64,000 nt of DNA. It comes from JAWLCA01 sp041687395 (GTDB lineage Bacteria > Pseudomonadota > Alphaproteobacteria > Rhodobacterales > Rhodobacteraceae). A model generated the notes under the pieces. It was not told where the DNA came from, searched no databases, and saw only the letters and a list, made by a program, of their open reading frames with translations. Of this stretch, positions 33,502-46,900 are shown one piece after another; positions within the stretch are counted from its first letter, which is position 1, and every line of letters starts with the position of its first letter. A program made the position numbers and the translations under genes. The stretch lies in NCBI GenBank assembly GCA_041687395.1, contig JAWLCA010000003.1, positions 157,898-221,897 on the forward strand, read 5' to 3'.

Positions 33502-34938
33502 TTAGTCAGTGTCGCCTTGCGCCCTCTCGATTGCATTCCTTGCCGCTTCGGCGATCTTCAGTCGATCCATCTGCTGATACCTGCTTTCGCAGTCGGCAGC
33601 TCTGATCCTGAACTGGCGAAAGCATTCCCGGGCGAGGCTTTCGGTTTCGACAAGGGCGGCGATACCGTCTTCGTTCCTTCCGTTCTCGATGAGTGTCAAG
33701 CCATCCCGAAGCTTGTTGTCGAGGTCGCCGACGCGGCAATCCTCGTATCCCAGGATGCCCCTTTCCTTCGTCCGTGCCTTCAGGGCCTCCGGCGAGCTGA
33801 GCAACGAATCCAATTCATGGACCGACCCGTTTTCGTCCGTGCCTTCGATCGTGAGGTCGTCGTCGAAAAAGAGATCGAAGCGCAGCGCGCCGGCCGTCTC
33901 TGGGTCTGTCAGGGTCAACCCGCAGGCCGTCGTGGCGTCCATCATCGGATTGCAGAAGACGTCGTTCCCGGGTGCCGGAAAATGCCCCGAAACCGGCAGG
34001 GACACGGCTGCGAGTTGCCGCGTGGCAGGCGAGTCACGCAGGAAAGCTGCCAGGATCTCGCCGCCTTCGCCTGCGTTCTCGACAGTGACCAGCCCGTCCC
34101 GGATCGTCAGGTCGAGACCGCTGACCCGCCTCCCGGCAAGCGTGAGCGGCCGGTTGATGTGGACATGGCCGTGGCTGCCGGGACGCGCGACTTGTGCCGA
34201 CGTGCCGCCGACAGGAAAAGCGGTTTGAAAACCGAGGCCGTAGAAGGCGTACCGGGTCTTGCCAAGCCAGTTTCCCGAAGGTTCGAGAGCAATTTCCAGC
34301 TCGGTTCGCCTTCCCTTTAATGCGAGCGTTGTCAAACGTAGTCTCCTGATCTCGCCGATGACCCGATCCTTGAACCAAATTCGCCGCTTCCACGCCTCTC
34401 CAGGATCATCGAGGTGCAGAAGGAAGCTGCGCGCGAGCGCGTGCGACAGGCGGTCGAGCGCGTCTTTCGAACCAAGGCCGGGATAAACGCGAGTGGCCCA
34501 TGCCTCGGTTGGGTAGGGAATGGACATGTCGACAGGTTGCCGACGCGACAGGGCTGTCACCGCTTCGTTGACGTCGGCCGCGACGGTGTCGTGCAGTCGC
34601 AGCAGCTCTTTGACCGGGACGTCGTCCAGCAAGTCGGGCCTCGGTGCGACGACACGCACCCGCGCGGCCACTCCGGCCAGCAGTTCCCGGGCTTCCTTTT
34701 GTTGCCTGCCCGGCGGTGGCGCGCCTTTGCCGTCCTTGAGCCGGGTGAGGATGGCGTCAGGATCGGTATCGACTCGCAGAATTCGGCGGGGCGACAACCT
34801 CAGGGCCTCCTGTTCCAGCGCGTCGGCCATCGCTTTCGCCTCGACCGGGGCTTCGATCACCAGCGGATGGCTGACCGAGGATAGATTTGCCCCCTCGGTC
34901 AACGCCAGGGCGGCGATCTTCTGCACCGGAAAGTCCAT
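33502..34938 (-). CDS. M29-aminopeptidase-like protein, probably without catalytic metal site
   Basis: A 478-residue protein with the overall layout of the M29 (AmpS/AmpT) family: an N-terminal domain, then PYPTEAWATRVYPG, DDPGEAWKRR, and a C-terminal part with RPLTLAGRRVSGLDLTIRDG and FCNPMMDATTACGLTL. The expected metal ligands look changed. The usual PTEEVF Glu site reads FPVGGTSAQVAR, the GE before ALV reads LAAVSLP, the ACH histidine is ACG, and the HVD histidine is RFD. The start codon ATG overlaps the NRPS stop (TGATG), so translation is coupled and it is the last gene of the NRPS operon. It may bind the peptide or an intermediate rather than hydrolyse it. Confidence 0.65.
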   Translation of the reverse strand: MDFPVQKIAALALTEGANLSSVSHPLVIEAPVEAKAMADALEQEALRLSPRRILRVDTDPDAILTRLKDGKGAPPPGRQQKEARELLAGVAARVRVVAPRPDLLDDVPVKELLRLHDTVAADVNEAVTALSRRQPVDMSIPYPTEAWATRVYPGLGSKDALDRLSHALARSFLLHLDDPGEAWKRRIWFKDRVIGEIRRLRLTTLALKGRRTELEIALEPSGNWLGKTRYAFYGLGFQTAFPVGGTSAQVARPGSHGHVHINRPLTLAGRRVSGLDLTIRDGLVTVENAGEGGEILAAFLRDSPATRQLAAVSLPVSGHFPAPGNDVFCNPMMDATTACGLTLTDPETAGALRFDLFFDDDLTIEGTDENGSVHELDSLLSSPEALKARTKERGILGYEDCRVGDLDNKLRDGLTLIENGRNEDGIAALVETESLARECFRQFRIRAADCESRYQQMDRLKIAEAARNAIERAQGDTD

Positions 34939-37900
34939 CACATGAGCCCCTCGATCTGGCGAAGGGCGTCGGGTGACAGCATCTTGTGATGTTCCGCCTG
35001 AAGCGGAATCCGGATGACCCGCCCGCTTACGAACGGCCTCCAGAGCGCGGGGTTCGCAGCACTCCTGTCCAGATCGCCGGTCTGAAGCTCCGCCGTGATG
35101 AGCGTCATGTCACCCATGAAGGGAACAAGCCTTGCCGTCGGCAAAAGGCGGGTGTTTGTCCTGAGCTGATCGCGCAGCGCATTGAGTTGGTCTGGCGTGA
35201 ACGCGCCGAGAAGATGATCGGCCCGCCGCGCCTGTTCCCTGATGCGCTCTGCCGACAGGTTCCGCGTTCCAGGAGCCAGATGAAGCCCGGCGCCGAGGGC
35301 GACATCGCGCCACAGGGCGTCGATATCGCCGTAATCCGGTTCAGCCTCGCGCGGCATCGGGTAGCTGTCGAAAAGTATCAGGTTCTCGACGACGGCTCCC
35401 CGAGCCTGCAACTCCGTCGCTACGGCATGGGCGACGACTCCGCCGAAAGACCAACCCAGGATGCTGTAGGGTCCCTCGCTCTGTTGCGACAGCAGTGCAT
35501 TGAGGCTCGTTTTCACGATCTCGTCGAAGCTTTCGGCGACGGGGCAGGCACCGGAGAGGGCTGGCGGTTGAAGGGCGATGACGGGACGCTCCGGCGGTAT
35601 CGTCGACAGGAGGTTGGCGTATTGCCAACCGATGCCGAGCCCGGGGTAAAGGCAGAAAATGGGGGGCGCGTCGCCCTCGCCCCGCAGTGCCAGGATCGGC
35701 GAGAACGCGCTTGTGGCATCTTGGGCAAGGCCGATTGCCTTGCAGAGATCATCCAGCCGGGGGGACCGGAAGACCGCTTCGACAGGCAGGTCCTGCCCCA
35801 TCCGGTCGCGCACCGCGGTGCAGAGGCGCGCAGCCGTCAGGGAATTTCCGCCGAGGTCGAAGAAATTCTCTGCAAGTCCCGGGGCAGGGATGTTCAGAAG
35901 GCGTCCGACGAGGTCGCACAGCATGCGTTGAAGCGGGGACAGGGGTGCGCCCGGCTCTGCGGTTCCGCTCGCGATGGGCGCGGGTGCGGGAATTGCCGCG
36001 CGGTCCACCTTGCCGGAGTTCGTCAACGGCAGGCGCGATACCGGCACGAAAACGCTCGGGATCATGTAGGCGGGCAGGCGCAGGGCGAGCCATTTCCTGA
36101 TGCTCCGGGTGTCTGGCATGGCGTCGGGGCGGTCCCCCGGAAACTCGAGCCACGCCACCAGTTGGGCATGCGCCCCGTCGGCTGTGGGACGGATATCGGC
36201 GACGGCACCGGTGACGTCCGGCAAACCGGCAAGCGCGGCTTCGACCTCGCCCAGTTCGATACGGTAGCCGCGAAGCTTGACCTGCGCGTCAGTACGGCCG
36301 CGATACCGAAGCTGGCCGTCAGCGTCCCAGGCCGCCCTGTCGCCCGTGCGGTAAAGACGCGTGCCCGGCGGGCCGAAGGGATGCGCCACGAAGCGCGTCG
36401 CCGTCAGGCCGGGTCGCTTCAGATAGCCGCGCGCAAGACCGACGCCGGCGAGATAGAGATCACCCGTCACCCCGATCGGACAAGGACGCAGACGACGGTC
36501 GAGAACGTAGGCCTGGGTGTTCGGAAGCGGCCAGCCGATGGCGGGATCGGTATCGACGCTGTCAAGCGGCTGGCCGAGGCTGGCGAAAATGGTGGCTTCG
36601 GTGGGGCCATAGACGTTGCGGAGGTCGAATCCCCCAAGGTTGCCCGCAATCCAATCCGGTGCCCATGCCTCGCCTCCAACGAGCGCGGTTCGCAGGGAGG
36701 GCGGGAGCGGTTGCTGGGGATGCCGTCGTTCCGAAACAAGCCGCGCGAAAACGGACGGTGTCATGCTCAGCACGCTCACCCTTTCGCGTGCGATGATCCC
36801 GCAAAACGCGTCGGGGTCTAGCACCTCGGCCCGCGACACGACAACAAGACGACCACCGGACAGGAGCGGCCCCCACAATTCCCAGACTGCGAAGTCGAAG
36901 GAGTAATCATGAACCATCGTCCAGACCTCGTCCGGGCCGAAGTCGAAATCCATGCCCTTTGACGTGAAGAGCCGCACCACGTTCCGGTGCGAGGTTATGA
37001 CGCCCTTCGGTTTGCCGGTACTGCCGGAGGTGAATATCAGATAGGCCGGGTTTTCGGGGGCGAGTGGACCGATGCGATCGGCGTCCCGGGGCGCGCGTTC
37101 GTCCATGGATGCAAGCATCGCATCCGTTTCGGCGGTCCCCGGTCGGAACGTGACCGGCGCAAGCCCCAGCTCGACACCGGGGGCGCAGATCGCCGCGACC
37201 GGGGCCGCGTCGGCGACCATAGAGGCCACGCGATCGGCGGGCGCATCGGGTTCGATCGGCAGATAGCCGGCACCGGATTTCAGAACCGCGATCATGGCGA
37301 CGATCCGTTCCATCCCGCGGTGCAGGCAAAGTGCCACGACCCGTTCGGGCCCCGCGCCGGAAGTGATCAGCGCCCACGCCATCCTGTTCGCGGCGCGATC
37401 CAACTCGGCATAGCTGAGGTGAATGGTTCCCTGCGTCACGGCGATGCGGTCGGGTGTTTGCGCTACCTGCCGTTCGAAGAGTTCTACGAGTGTATTGTCC
37501 TCGAAGTCCGCCGGGGCCCCGGCGAAGTCCGACAGGATCTGCCGCCGCTCTTTGGCCGGAAGCAACTCCAGCGCGCCGGTCGCCACCCCGGGCCCTTTCA
37601 CGACTGTCTCCAGCAAGCACTCCAGTTGTTCCAACACTCTGTCGCCGTCGACGTGCCCCCCTCGGAACTGGAGATGCAGCTCGAACGTCTCGCCCGGAAC
37701 GACGGCGAGGGCGAGCGGATAGTGCGAAACGCTTTCAGTGTGCGCCACCGTCAGGGCTTTCGCCGTGACGGCAGTCTTTTTCATCGGAGTGTCGAAGCTT
37801 TCATAGGCAAAGAGCGTTTCGAAGAGCGGCCCGCCGACAGACTTGCCAATCTGGTCGAGGGGCAGGGTGCTGTGGGGTTGAAGTCGCGCGAGGTCTTCCT

Positions 37901-40900
37901 GTAGGCGGCGCGCCATGTCGAAGAAACCGGCCTTCTGGGCGGCGGGAACGCGCAGGGGAGTCGTCGTGATCATGAACCCGACCATGCGGTCGATCCCGTC
38001 GACCGGTTCGTGCCGCCCGGATTGGACGACCCCCATGCAGAACTCCCCGAGATCAAAGGTCCTTTGCAGGATCATCGCCCAAGCGCCCTGGAGAACGGCC
38101 GCAAGCGTGACGCCCCTTGCCTTGGCCTCCCGTTCCAGGTGCTCGACGAGCCGAGGGGGAAGCCGGCGGCGGCTCTCTCGCGCCTCGCCCGTGGCGGCGA
38201 GCACCTCGGGGGGGTCGAACCCGTCAAGATATCTCTCCCAGGCTGCCCTGGCCGCCGAGGTGTCAAGGCCGGCGCGATGGACGATGAGCGGCTTCAGGGA
38301 AGGCGGCGTAGGCAGATTGGCCTCCTCTGCAGAATCGTAGACGTGGGTCAGTTCATCGAGCAGGATCGCCCCTGACCAGCCGTCGGCAAGGATATGGTGG
38401 AAGCTCCAGACGAGGCGGGCGCGCCTGGGTCCCAGGATCAGGAGATGCGCACGCATCAGCGGGGCCGTATCGAGCTGGAAGGCGGTGGCGCGGTCCGCTT
38501 GGGCGATCTCGGCGCTGCGGTTCTCGGCGTCCGATGGGTCGAGAGCCGACAGGTCGCTGATCTCGAGCGACAACCTAACCCCGGCTTGAACCGCGAGAAC
38601 CGATATGAGTTCGCGGGTATCCTGAAGTGAGACGCGCAATGCCTCGTGCCGATCGAGGAGAGTCTGGAGTGCCTTTTCGAGTCGATCGGGATCGGCCGGG
38701 CCGTCGAGGTCGCAGATCACCTGCACGTGGTAAGGGTCGGGCCCCACGAGTTCACGCGCGTGAAAGGCCAAGCCTTCCTGCAGACCCGACAGCGGCCAGA
38801 TCTCGGTGAGATCCGGCACCCGACGTTCGAGATCCTCTATCGTCGATTGGGAAAGTGCCAGCCCCGGCACTTCGTGGCTGCATAGCCCGCGCAACGCCTT
38901 GTGCCCGCCAGCCCTGGACAGCGTGGTCAGGGTCCTGCTGAAGAAATGCACCAGACGCTCGGCGCGGGCGCGGTCCACCGCGGCGGGAGCGAAGCGAAGC
39001 GAGGCCTCGAAGCGAGGCCCGTCGGGACCCGTGACGATCATCGCGTTGATGTTCATGGCGTGTGGCAACGGCCAGTCGGCATCGGCCTCGCCGAAGAGGC
39101 CCGGGCGTTCCGGGGCGGGCTGCCAGGCACCATTCGCCGGGACAGGAACCAGACCGAGGTAGTTCCAACCGATCTCGGGGGCGGGATCCTGTCGGAAAAC
39201 CTCGGCGCCGTCGGGGTCGAGCCAGCGCAGGGCTCCGTAACCGAGACCGCCATCGGGTACTGCCGCAAGGCACGCCTTGACCCGTTTCAGCGCCGTGACG
39301 ACCGTGTCGGCATCCTCCGTGCCGAGACGCGTCAGGTCTCCGGGGTCGAGGCGCAGGGGGTAGAGCGCGGTGAACCACCCGAGAGTCGCGCTGATGTCGG
39401 GATCGCCCGGCTGCATGTCGCGGCCATGGCCCTCGATGGCTACGCGAAGCGGGGCCGCGTCGCCGTCGTGACAGGCATTCGCGGCGATCAGGAGGGCCGT
39501 GAGGAAAAGTTCGTTCGGCTTCGCACGCGCCGACCCGGCGATCCGATGCAGAAGGGCGGTCGTGACTTCGGTGGGCAGGACGATGTCGAGGTGGTCGGCA
39601 GCCGCAACGGTATCGCGCCGGGGGTCGAGAGGGGCAGCCAGCACGAGATCGAAATCGGACCTCATCTGGCTTTTCCAAAAGGCGCTTTGGGTCTGCCAGC
39701 GGGACAGGTCGGACGCGACCGTCCGCGCCCATCGACGGAAGGTTGCATGACTGCGGCGCGGCGGCATTGGCGCGCCGCGCAGGGCCGCAAGATAGGCCCG
39801 GGCAAGATCCTCGGACAGGATCGGCCATGACACTGCGTCCACTGCGATGTGGTGGGCGACCAGGAGGATCCGCGCGACCCCGCCTTCGGCACCGGGTAGG
39901 ACAATCGCACGCAGGATGTCCCCGTCGGAAGGTGAGAGCGTCTCGGCCCCGAACACGGTCTCCGCATCCATCCCGGAGGGCATGACCTTGACCGCGCGCC
40001 TCGCCGTTCCGGTGTCGAAAGGAGCGACATCGACCGTCCCGTCCGCCGCAAGGCGCGCGCGCAGCATGCCGTGGTTCTCGATCACATGCGCGACGGCCCG
40101 CTCGAAGGCCGCGAGGTTCAGGTCGGGCGGTGCCTGAAGCAGAATGGCCTGACGAAACTGGTCGATTGGACCACCGCGCCCGATCAGCCAGCGCAGCATG
40201 GGCGTGTCGGGGACCGGTCCGGCGTCCGGGTCGTCGGCGGCTGGCACAACCTCGGCGAGTTCATTTGCGGTGGCCGCGAGGGACCGGATGACAGGGCTCA
40301 GCACCACGTCGCGGGCCGTGATTTCGAACCCGCGCTGTCGAAGGAGGTTCGCGAGACGTATCGCGCTGATGCTGTCGCCGCCGATGGTCAGGAAATTATC
40401 CTCGGGACCTACGCGAGAAAGACCGAGTATCGTTGCCGCTGTCTCGCAGAAGACCTGCTCGCGCAGGCTTGCCGGACGTCCAACAGACCGACCGTCCGCG
40501 GCCGTCCAGGGGTCCGGCAGCTTGCGACGGTCAAGTTTCCCGCTCGGCAATCTCGGCAATTCGTCGACCACGACGATGCGCGCGGGGCGCATTGCCTCCG
40601 GCAGGTTCTTTTGGCAGAGCGCGTCGGCATGATCGCGGATTTCGCGAAGCAGGGCGGCTGCCAACGGATCGTTCGACACCGACCCGTACCGGGTTGCGGC
40701 TTTCCGGTGCCTGGTCCAGTCGATGCTCGGCAGTCTTGCGTGTGACCGCCGGAACACCGCGTCAAAACGCGCGTCTTCCGCACCAGGAACCAGGGACAGG
40801 TCAAGCCTGTAGCCCCGTGATCGCGCCAACTCGAAAAGAGCGGAGACATCGACGCCACCATCTGAAACCCAGGCGTTCCCAAGGTCGGATATCGCGAGGT

Positions 40901-43900
40901 CCGCCGGTTGCTTCGCAAGCGCCGAAGCGACATCGGCGAGGTTGGAAAGCCCATGGTCTTCGGCGCCATGCCATTCGAGCGCGTCGTCGCACAGGATCGC
41001 GCCCCCAGTCGTGATCACCGCATCGAAGCGGAACCGCGACAACTCGTTCCGGGTGATCATGGCCTTTGGCATGGCCTGCACCGCACGAATTCGGCCATGA
41101 CGCGACCGCAGGGCGTGAAAGAAGCCCGGATCGAGTGCCAGTTCCCGGTCTTCGGTCAGGTCCGGCGGTGCAACGCCCGCCTTTCCGCAATGCAACAGTT
41201 CCGTGTTCAATGCCGACGACAATGGCAGGCTGCGGACGTCTCCGAAAAAGACCGAGCCTCCGGGAGAGAGCAGGTGTTTCATGAGACCGTCCACCACGGT
41301 CTGGAGGTAGTCGGCGTCGGGGAAATACTGCACCACCGAAGGCAGGATGATCGTGTCGAAACGCTCGCCTTCGATCTTCTGAAAGTCGTGCGCCGCGGCA
41401 TGCCGAAAGCGCGCGCGGCCCAGGCCGGGAAAGCGATGCCGAAGTTCCGGGTCCGCCTGAAGCGCGTTCAGGCGCTCGATATTCCTGCCCGACGCGTCGG
41501 TGCCGACATAGCTTTCGACGAGACCGAGAAGCGGGAACATGATCAAACCCGCACCGCTCCCGATCTCGAGCACACGGCGCGGCTTCAGATCCGTTATCCG
41601 GGCGACCGTGGCGCTGACGTAGTCGCGCATGTCGGCGTCGGGAAGCCGCTGGCCGGTGAAGCTGCTCGTCCACCCGCGGATGTCGAAGGCCGGATCCTCG
41701 GGGAGAGCGTCCGGGTTTTCGAATGTCTCCTCCAGCTTCGCCCAGTCACCCAAGCGTTCCGCCCGCAGGGACGCCCGCATCCCGATGACGGCTTCAGAGC
41801 CACGCTCGGGGACGATCCAGGCGATCAGACGCGAATTGCCGTTGCGGTCGGGAAGCGTCGATACAGCGGCTTGCGCGATTGCATCGTCCGCGAGCAGGGC
41901 AGTCTCGATCTCGGCCGGTTCGATCCGGTGCCCCCGGATCTTCACCTGCTCGTCCTCTCGGCCCTCGAAACAGAGCTGACCTTCGGAATTCCAGACGGCC
42001 AAGTCGCCCGTCCGGTACATTCTCGCGCCCGGCGGCCCGAAGGGATCTGCCACGAACCTTTGGGCCGACAGGCCCGGCCGACCGCGATACCCCCGGGCCA
42101 ATCCCGGCCCGGCTAGGTAGAGCGCGCCTCTTTGGCCAGCGGGACAAAGCCGTAGCCGGTCGTCGAGCACGTAGGCGGAAACGTTGTCGATGGGCGTGCC
42201 GATCGGAGGCGGGCCATCCGATGCGGTCACCTTGCCCATGGTTGCGCAGACCGTGGCCTCGGAGGGCCCGTAGGCATTCAAGATCAGAGGTACGTCGCCC
42301 CAGGGCGCGATATGGGATCTCGCGACCGGCTCGCCCGCCACGACAAGAGCTTCGAGGCCGTGGGACACCGGAGGCGTGACCGAAAGCGCCGTCGGAGTGA
42401 TCGTAACATGCGTGATCGCCTGAGCCGAAAGAAAGTCCGCAAGCGGCTTGCCAGCCCGCGCCGTGTCCGGAACGATGACCAGGGCCGCACCCCGGGTCAA
42501 GGCCATGGCCACTTCGCTGATGGCGGCGTCAAAGCCCGCACTTGCAAGTTGCGCGACGCGACTTTCCGGTCCAATCCCCAGCCGTTCGGACTGGACCCTC
42601 GCAAGGTTGGGCAGGCCGCGGTGTGGCACTGCTACAGGCTTCGGCTGGCCTGTGCTGCCTGACGTGTAGATCAGATACGCCGTCTGATCGGGATGCCGGG
42701 CCGCGAGGCGCTCACGATCTTCAAGCGGACTGGACGAATGTGCGTCGAGGGCGTCCCGGATGTCCACCGCGTCGAGATCCAACCCGCCCATTCCGAGGAT
42801 GATGTCAGGCGCGGCTGCGTCCAGAATCCACATGCTTCGTTCCGAGGACTCGGCGGGATCGACCGGCAGGAACGCCGCCCCTGTCTTCATGACCCCGATC
42901 ATCGCGACAATGAACCGACACGACCGGGGCAAGGCCAGAGCCACGAGCTTCTCGGGACCGATGCCCCGGGCCATCAGGAGGCGGGCGAGTTGATTGGAGC
43001 GTGCGTCGAGATCCGCATATGTCAGCCGGTCCCGACCGCTGGCGACAGCCAGTGCCCGAGGCCGCGCTCCGGCCGCGGCCGCGAAGATGTCGACGAGATA
43101 TGCCACCTCTTCAACGGTCCCTGCGCCACGCGATTGCGCCAGTATCCGCTCGGCCTCGCCCTCGAAGAGCGTCGGATAGTCCAGCACTGCCGCGTCGGGG
43201 TTCCGGATCAGCCAGGCCAGCACCGCGAGATATTGCGACATCAGGCGTTTGGCGCGGTGCGTGCCGATCAACGTCGGAGCGAAATGAAGCCTGAGGGTGG
43301 TTTCGTCGCCCGGGATCACGGCAAGGCTGAGCGGGTAGTGATTGCCGTTGCGGCCGCTGATCCCGGTGACCGGCAGTTCGCCGCCGGTCGCCGGGTCGGG
43401 GTTGGTCTGGAGCGGGTAGTTTTCGTAGGTGAAGAGCGTGTCGAAGAGGGCGGGCATCCCGAGCCGCTGGTGAATGTCCGCAAGCGGAACATGGGCCGCA
43501 TCAAGAAGTTCGGCTTGCGATCTCTGGAGGTGCCGAATGACGCCGCCGGTGGTTTCGCCTTCCTGGACGGTCATCCGCACAGGAGTCGTCGTCAAGAGGA
43601 GCCCAAGCATGCCTTCGATACCGTCGACCGGCGCGTGGCGGCCCGAATTGACAGTACCGAAGCAGATATCCCGGCGACCGGTCACGCCGGCCAGCAACAG
43701 GCCCCAAGCCGTCTGGAAGATGCTGGCGCGGGTCACCCCGAGCGTCTGCGCGGCATGGGCGAGGTCTCTGTCGAGATCGGCGACGACGCTGCGTTCGATC
43801 TGGTCTTGTGAATAAAGCAGGTCGGCCCGAATCTTCGGGGCGACGAGCGTCGGTTCCTCCATGTGCTCGAGATACCGCGCCCAGGTCTCGATCAGGTGCA

Positions 43901-46900
43901 CCTTGTTCTGGCGCGCGATCCAGGCCAGATACGCCTCGGGACTTGCGGCGGGTGGCAGCACCGTTGTGTCCGCCTCGTTCCGATAAAGGTCGAAGAGATC
44001 GCGCATGAATATCCCGCTGGACCAGCCATCGGCGAGAAGGTGGTGCTGGGTGATCAGCAGAACGTGGCCGGAGGTTCCGGTACGGATCAGAGTGGCGCGG
44101 ATCAGCGATGGCCCGGAGGGCGATATGCGCTCTGACCGGTCCCGCTGCTCGATGTCGGCAATGGCCGCATCTTCCACCGTACCGGCTTTCCCGCGCAAAT
44201 CCACCTCGCGCCAGTCGATGCGGCGGTCGCGATGGACGACCTGGACAGGCGCGTCCGCGTCATGCGCTGTCTCAAACGAGACCCTGAGACCCGGGTGGCG
44301 CGCCACGACCGCATCGAGGGCGTGTCGAAGACGGAGCGGGTCAAGCGACGCGCCGAGGTCGACCCGTATCTGCACAAGATAGGGATCGATGCTCTCTGGC
44401 GTGCATTGCGCGTGATACCACAGGCCCGCCTGCAAGGGCGTGAGCGGCCAGATCGCCTCGGCATCGGGGAACCGCGTGGCGATCGCCTGCCGGGCCGGTT
44501 CTTCCGTCGGCGAAAGCGTCGCGGATGCCGTGCGCGACCCCTCCTCGAAGCGGGTCCGACCTGCAATATCGCGCAGCACCGGTGTCAGGAATACGTCCCG
44601 GACCCTCAGCGTGGCGCCCGCCTCTCTCAGGCGATTGACCAGCCGTATCGCAAGGATGCTGTCGCCGCCGAGATGCAGGAAGTTCTCGTCGGGACCTACT
44701 TCGGAAAGTCCGATCAGTTCGGCGGCAACGGAACAGACAAGTGCCTCGGCGCGGGTCCCGGGCGAGATGGGCGCGCGGTTCCGCGCCGGAACGAGCCCTG
44801 ACAGTGCCGCGCGGTCGAGTTTGCCGTTCGGCGTCAGGGGAAGTGCGTGCAGCACCACGTAATCTGCGGGGTGCATGTAGTCGGGTAGATGCGCATCAGA
44901 CCATGTGCGCAAGTCGGTCTCGCTGGCGCCTCCCGTCACGAACGCGATGATTTTGCTTGGGTTCTTTGTGATTATGGCGGCGGCGTTTTTGATTTTGGGG
45001 TGTTTTGCGAGGGTTTTTTCGATTTCCCCGAGTTCGATACGGAAGCCTCTGAGTTTGACCTGGTGGTCTTCGCGTCCGAGGAATTTGATTTCGCCGTTCG
45101 GCAGGCGCGTTCCGAGGTCGCCGGTATCGTAGAGGCGTTCTTGTGTCCCGGGATGATGGAAGAAGCTTTTTGCGGAGAGGTCCGGGTCGTTCCAGTAGCC
45201 CATGGCGAGGCCGTCGCCGGCGATGTAGAGTCGTCCTGTCGTGTGGACCGGGCAAGGGTCGAGGTCGTCGTTGAGGACGTGGATGCGCTGGTTTGCGAGG
45301 GGACGTCCGTAGGGGATGGATGTCCAGTCGGGGTCGATGCGGTCGATGGGATGGGCGATGGACCAGATGGCGGCTTCGGTTGCGCCGCCGAGGGAGATGC
45401 AGGCGGCGTCCGGAGCGGCTTTGGCGAGGGCGCCCGGCAGGCCCAGCGGGATCCAGTCTCCCGAAAGCAGGATGTGCCGCAGGCTGGTCAGGTCGGCGGT
45501 TGCGGGCGCGGCCTGGAGCATCAGTTCGGCGATGGCGGGAACGGAGTTCCAGACGGTGACGCGGTGGTCCTGGACGAGACGGGCGAAGCATTCCGGTGTG
45601 CGGGCGGCGTCCGGGGGCGGGATGACGAGGCTTCCGCCCTGGCCGAGAAGGCCGAAGATATCGAAGATGGAGAGGTCGAATTCGAATGACGAGGCCCAGA
45701 GCCCGCAGGCGGTCCGGTCGATACGGAAGCGCCGGGTCACGTCGTCGAGCGTCGTGCGGGCGGCGCGGTGCGAGATGGCGACGCCCTTGGGGGCGCCGGT
45801 GGAACCGGAGGTATAGATGACATAGGCCAGATCGTCGGGGTCGGTTTGCGGACTTGTCGGCAGGGTGTCGGGGGCGATGTCGGGGGTGCCATGGGGCACG
45901 TCGATCAAGAGGACGGCGCTCTGCCATCCGCGCCCGCGTTCGATGGCGGGCTGGGTGAGGGCGATGCGGACACCGGCGGCCTTCAGGATTGCGGCGATGC
46001 GGGCATCGGGCTGACCGGCGGAGATCGGCAGGAAGGCGCGTCCGGTGGCAAGGATGGCCAGGGCGGCGACGATCTGTTCGGGGCCTTTCTCCATGACCAC
46101 GGCCACGAGGCGGTCGTCGGCGCAGAGGGTACGATGCAGCGCGTGGGCGGTGGCGCGGATGCGGGCGGCCAACTCGCGATAGCGGATGCTGGCGGTGCCG
46201 TGGACGAGGGCGATGCGCTCGGGATGGGCGGCGGCCGCGTCGAGGACGGGATCGTGCAGCAGCCCGTCGGCGCGGGGGGCTTTGGTGTCGTTTGCGCTGG
46301 CGATGAGCCGGGTCTCGGCCTCGGGCAGCAGCGGGGCCGGGGGCGTGTGCCACGCGGCCTCGTCACGGGCGAGGCGGCGTATGAGGCGCGTGTAGACATC
46401 GAACATGGCCGCGAGCAAGCCCTCGGGGAAGAGGGCGGGGGGGGCATCCCAGTCCAGCGTCAGGGCGGGGCCGTCGACGGTGGCGATCTCGTAGACCTTG
46501 TTGTCCAGCCAGGTTTGCGGGGTCTGGGTGATGGCGTGGACGACCCGGGCCCCGTGGGCGGCCGGATCGAAGCCGGCCTCGCCGAGCAGGCTGGTGAAGA
46601 CGACGGGCAGCAGCCCGGCGGCCGTTTCGCCCGCACGCTGCGCCAGCAGCCGCTGGACCTCGACACCGGAAAAGGCGCGGTGGTCCAGCGCCTGGGCGAG
46701 GTCGTGTTGCAGGCGGCGGGCGCGGGTCTCGAAGGTCGCGCTGCGGGCTGCCTTCATGCCGAGCGGCACGAGGCTTGTGAAGACGCCGAGCATGGTGTCG
46801 ACCCCGGCGCCCAGATCGTGGCGGCGGTCACCGACGGTGAGGTTCAGGCTGAAGTCGGCTTCGCGGGTCCAGGTCGCCAGTGTCTGGGCATAGGCGGTGA

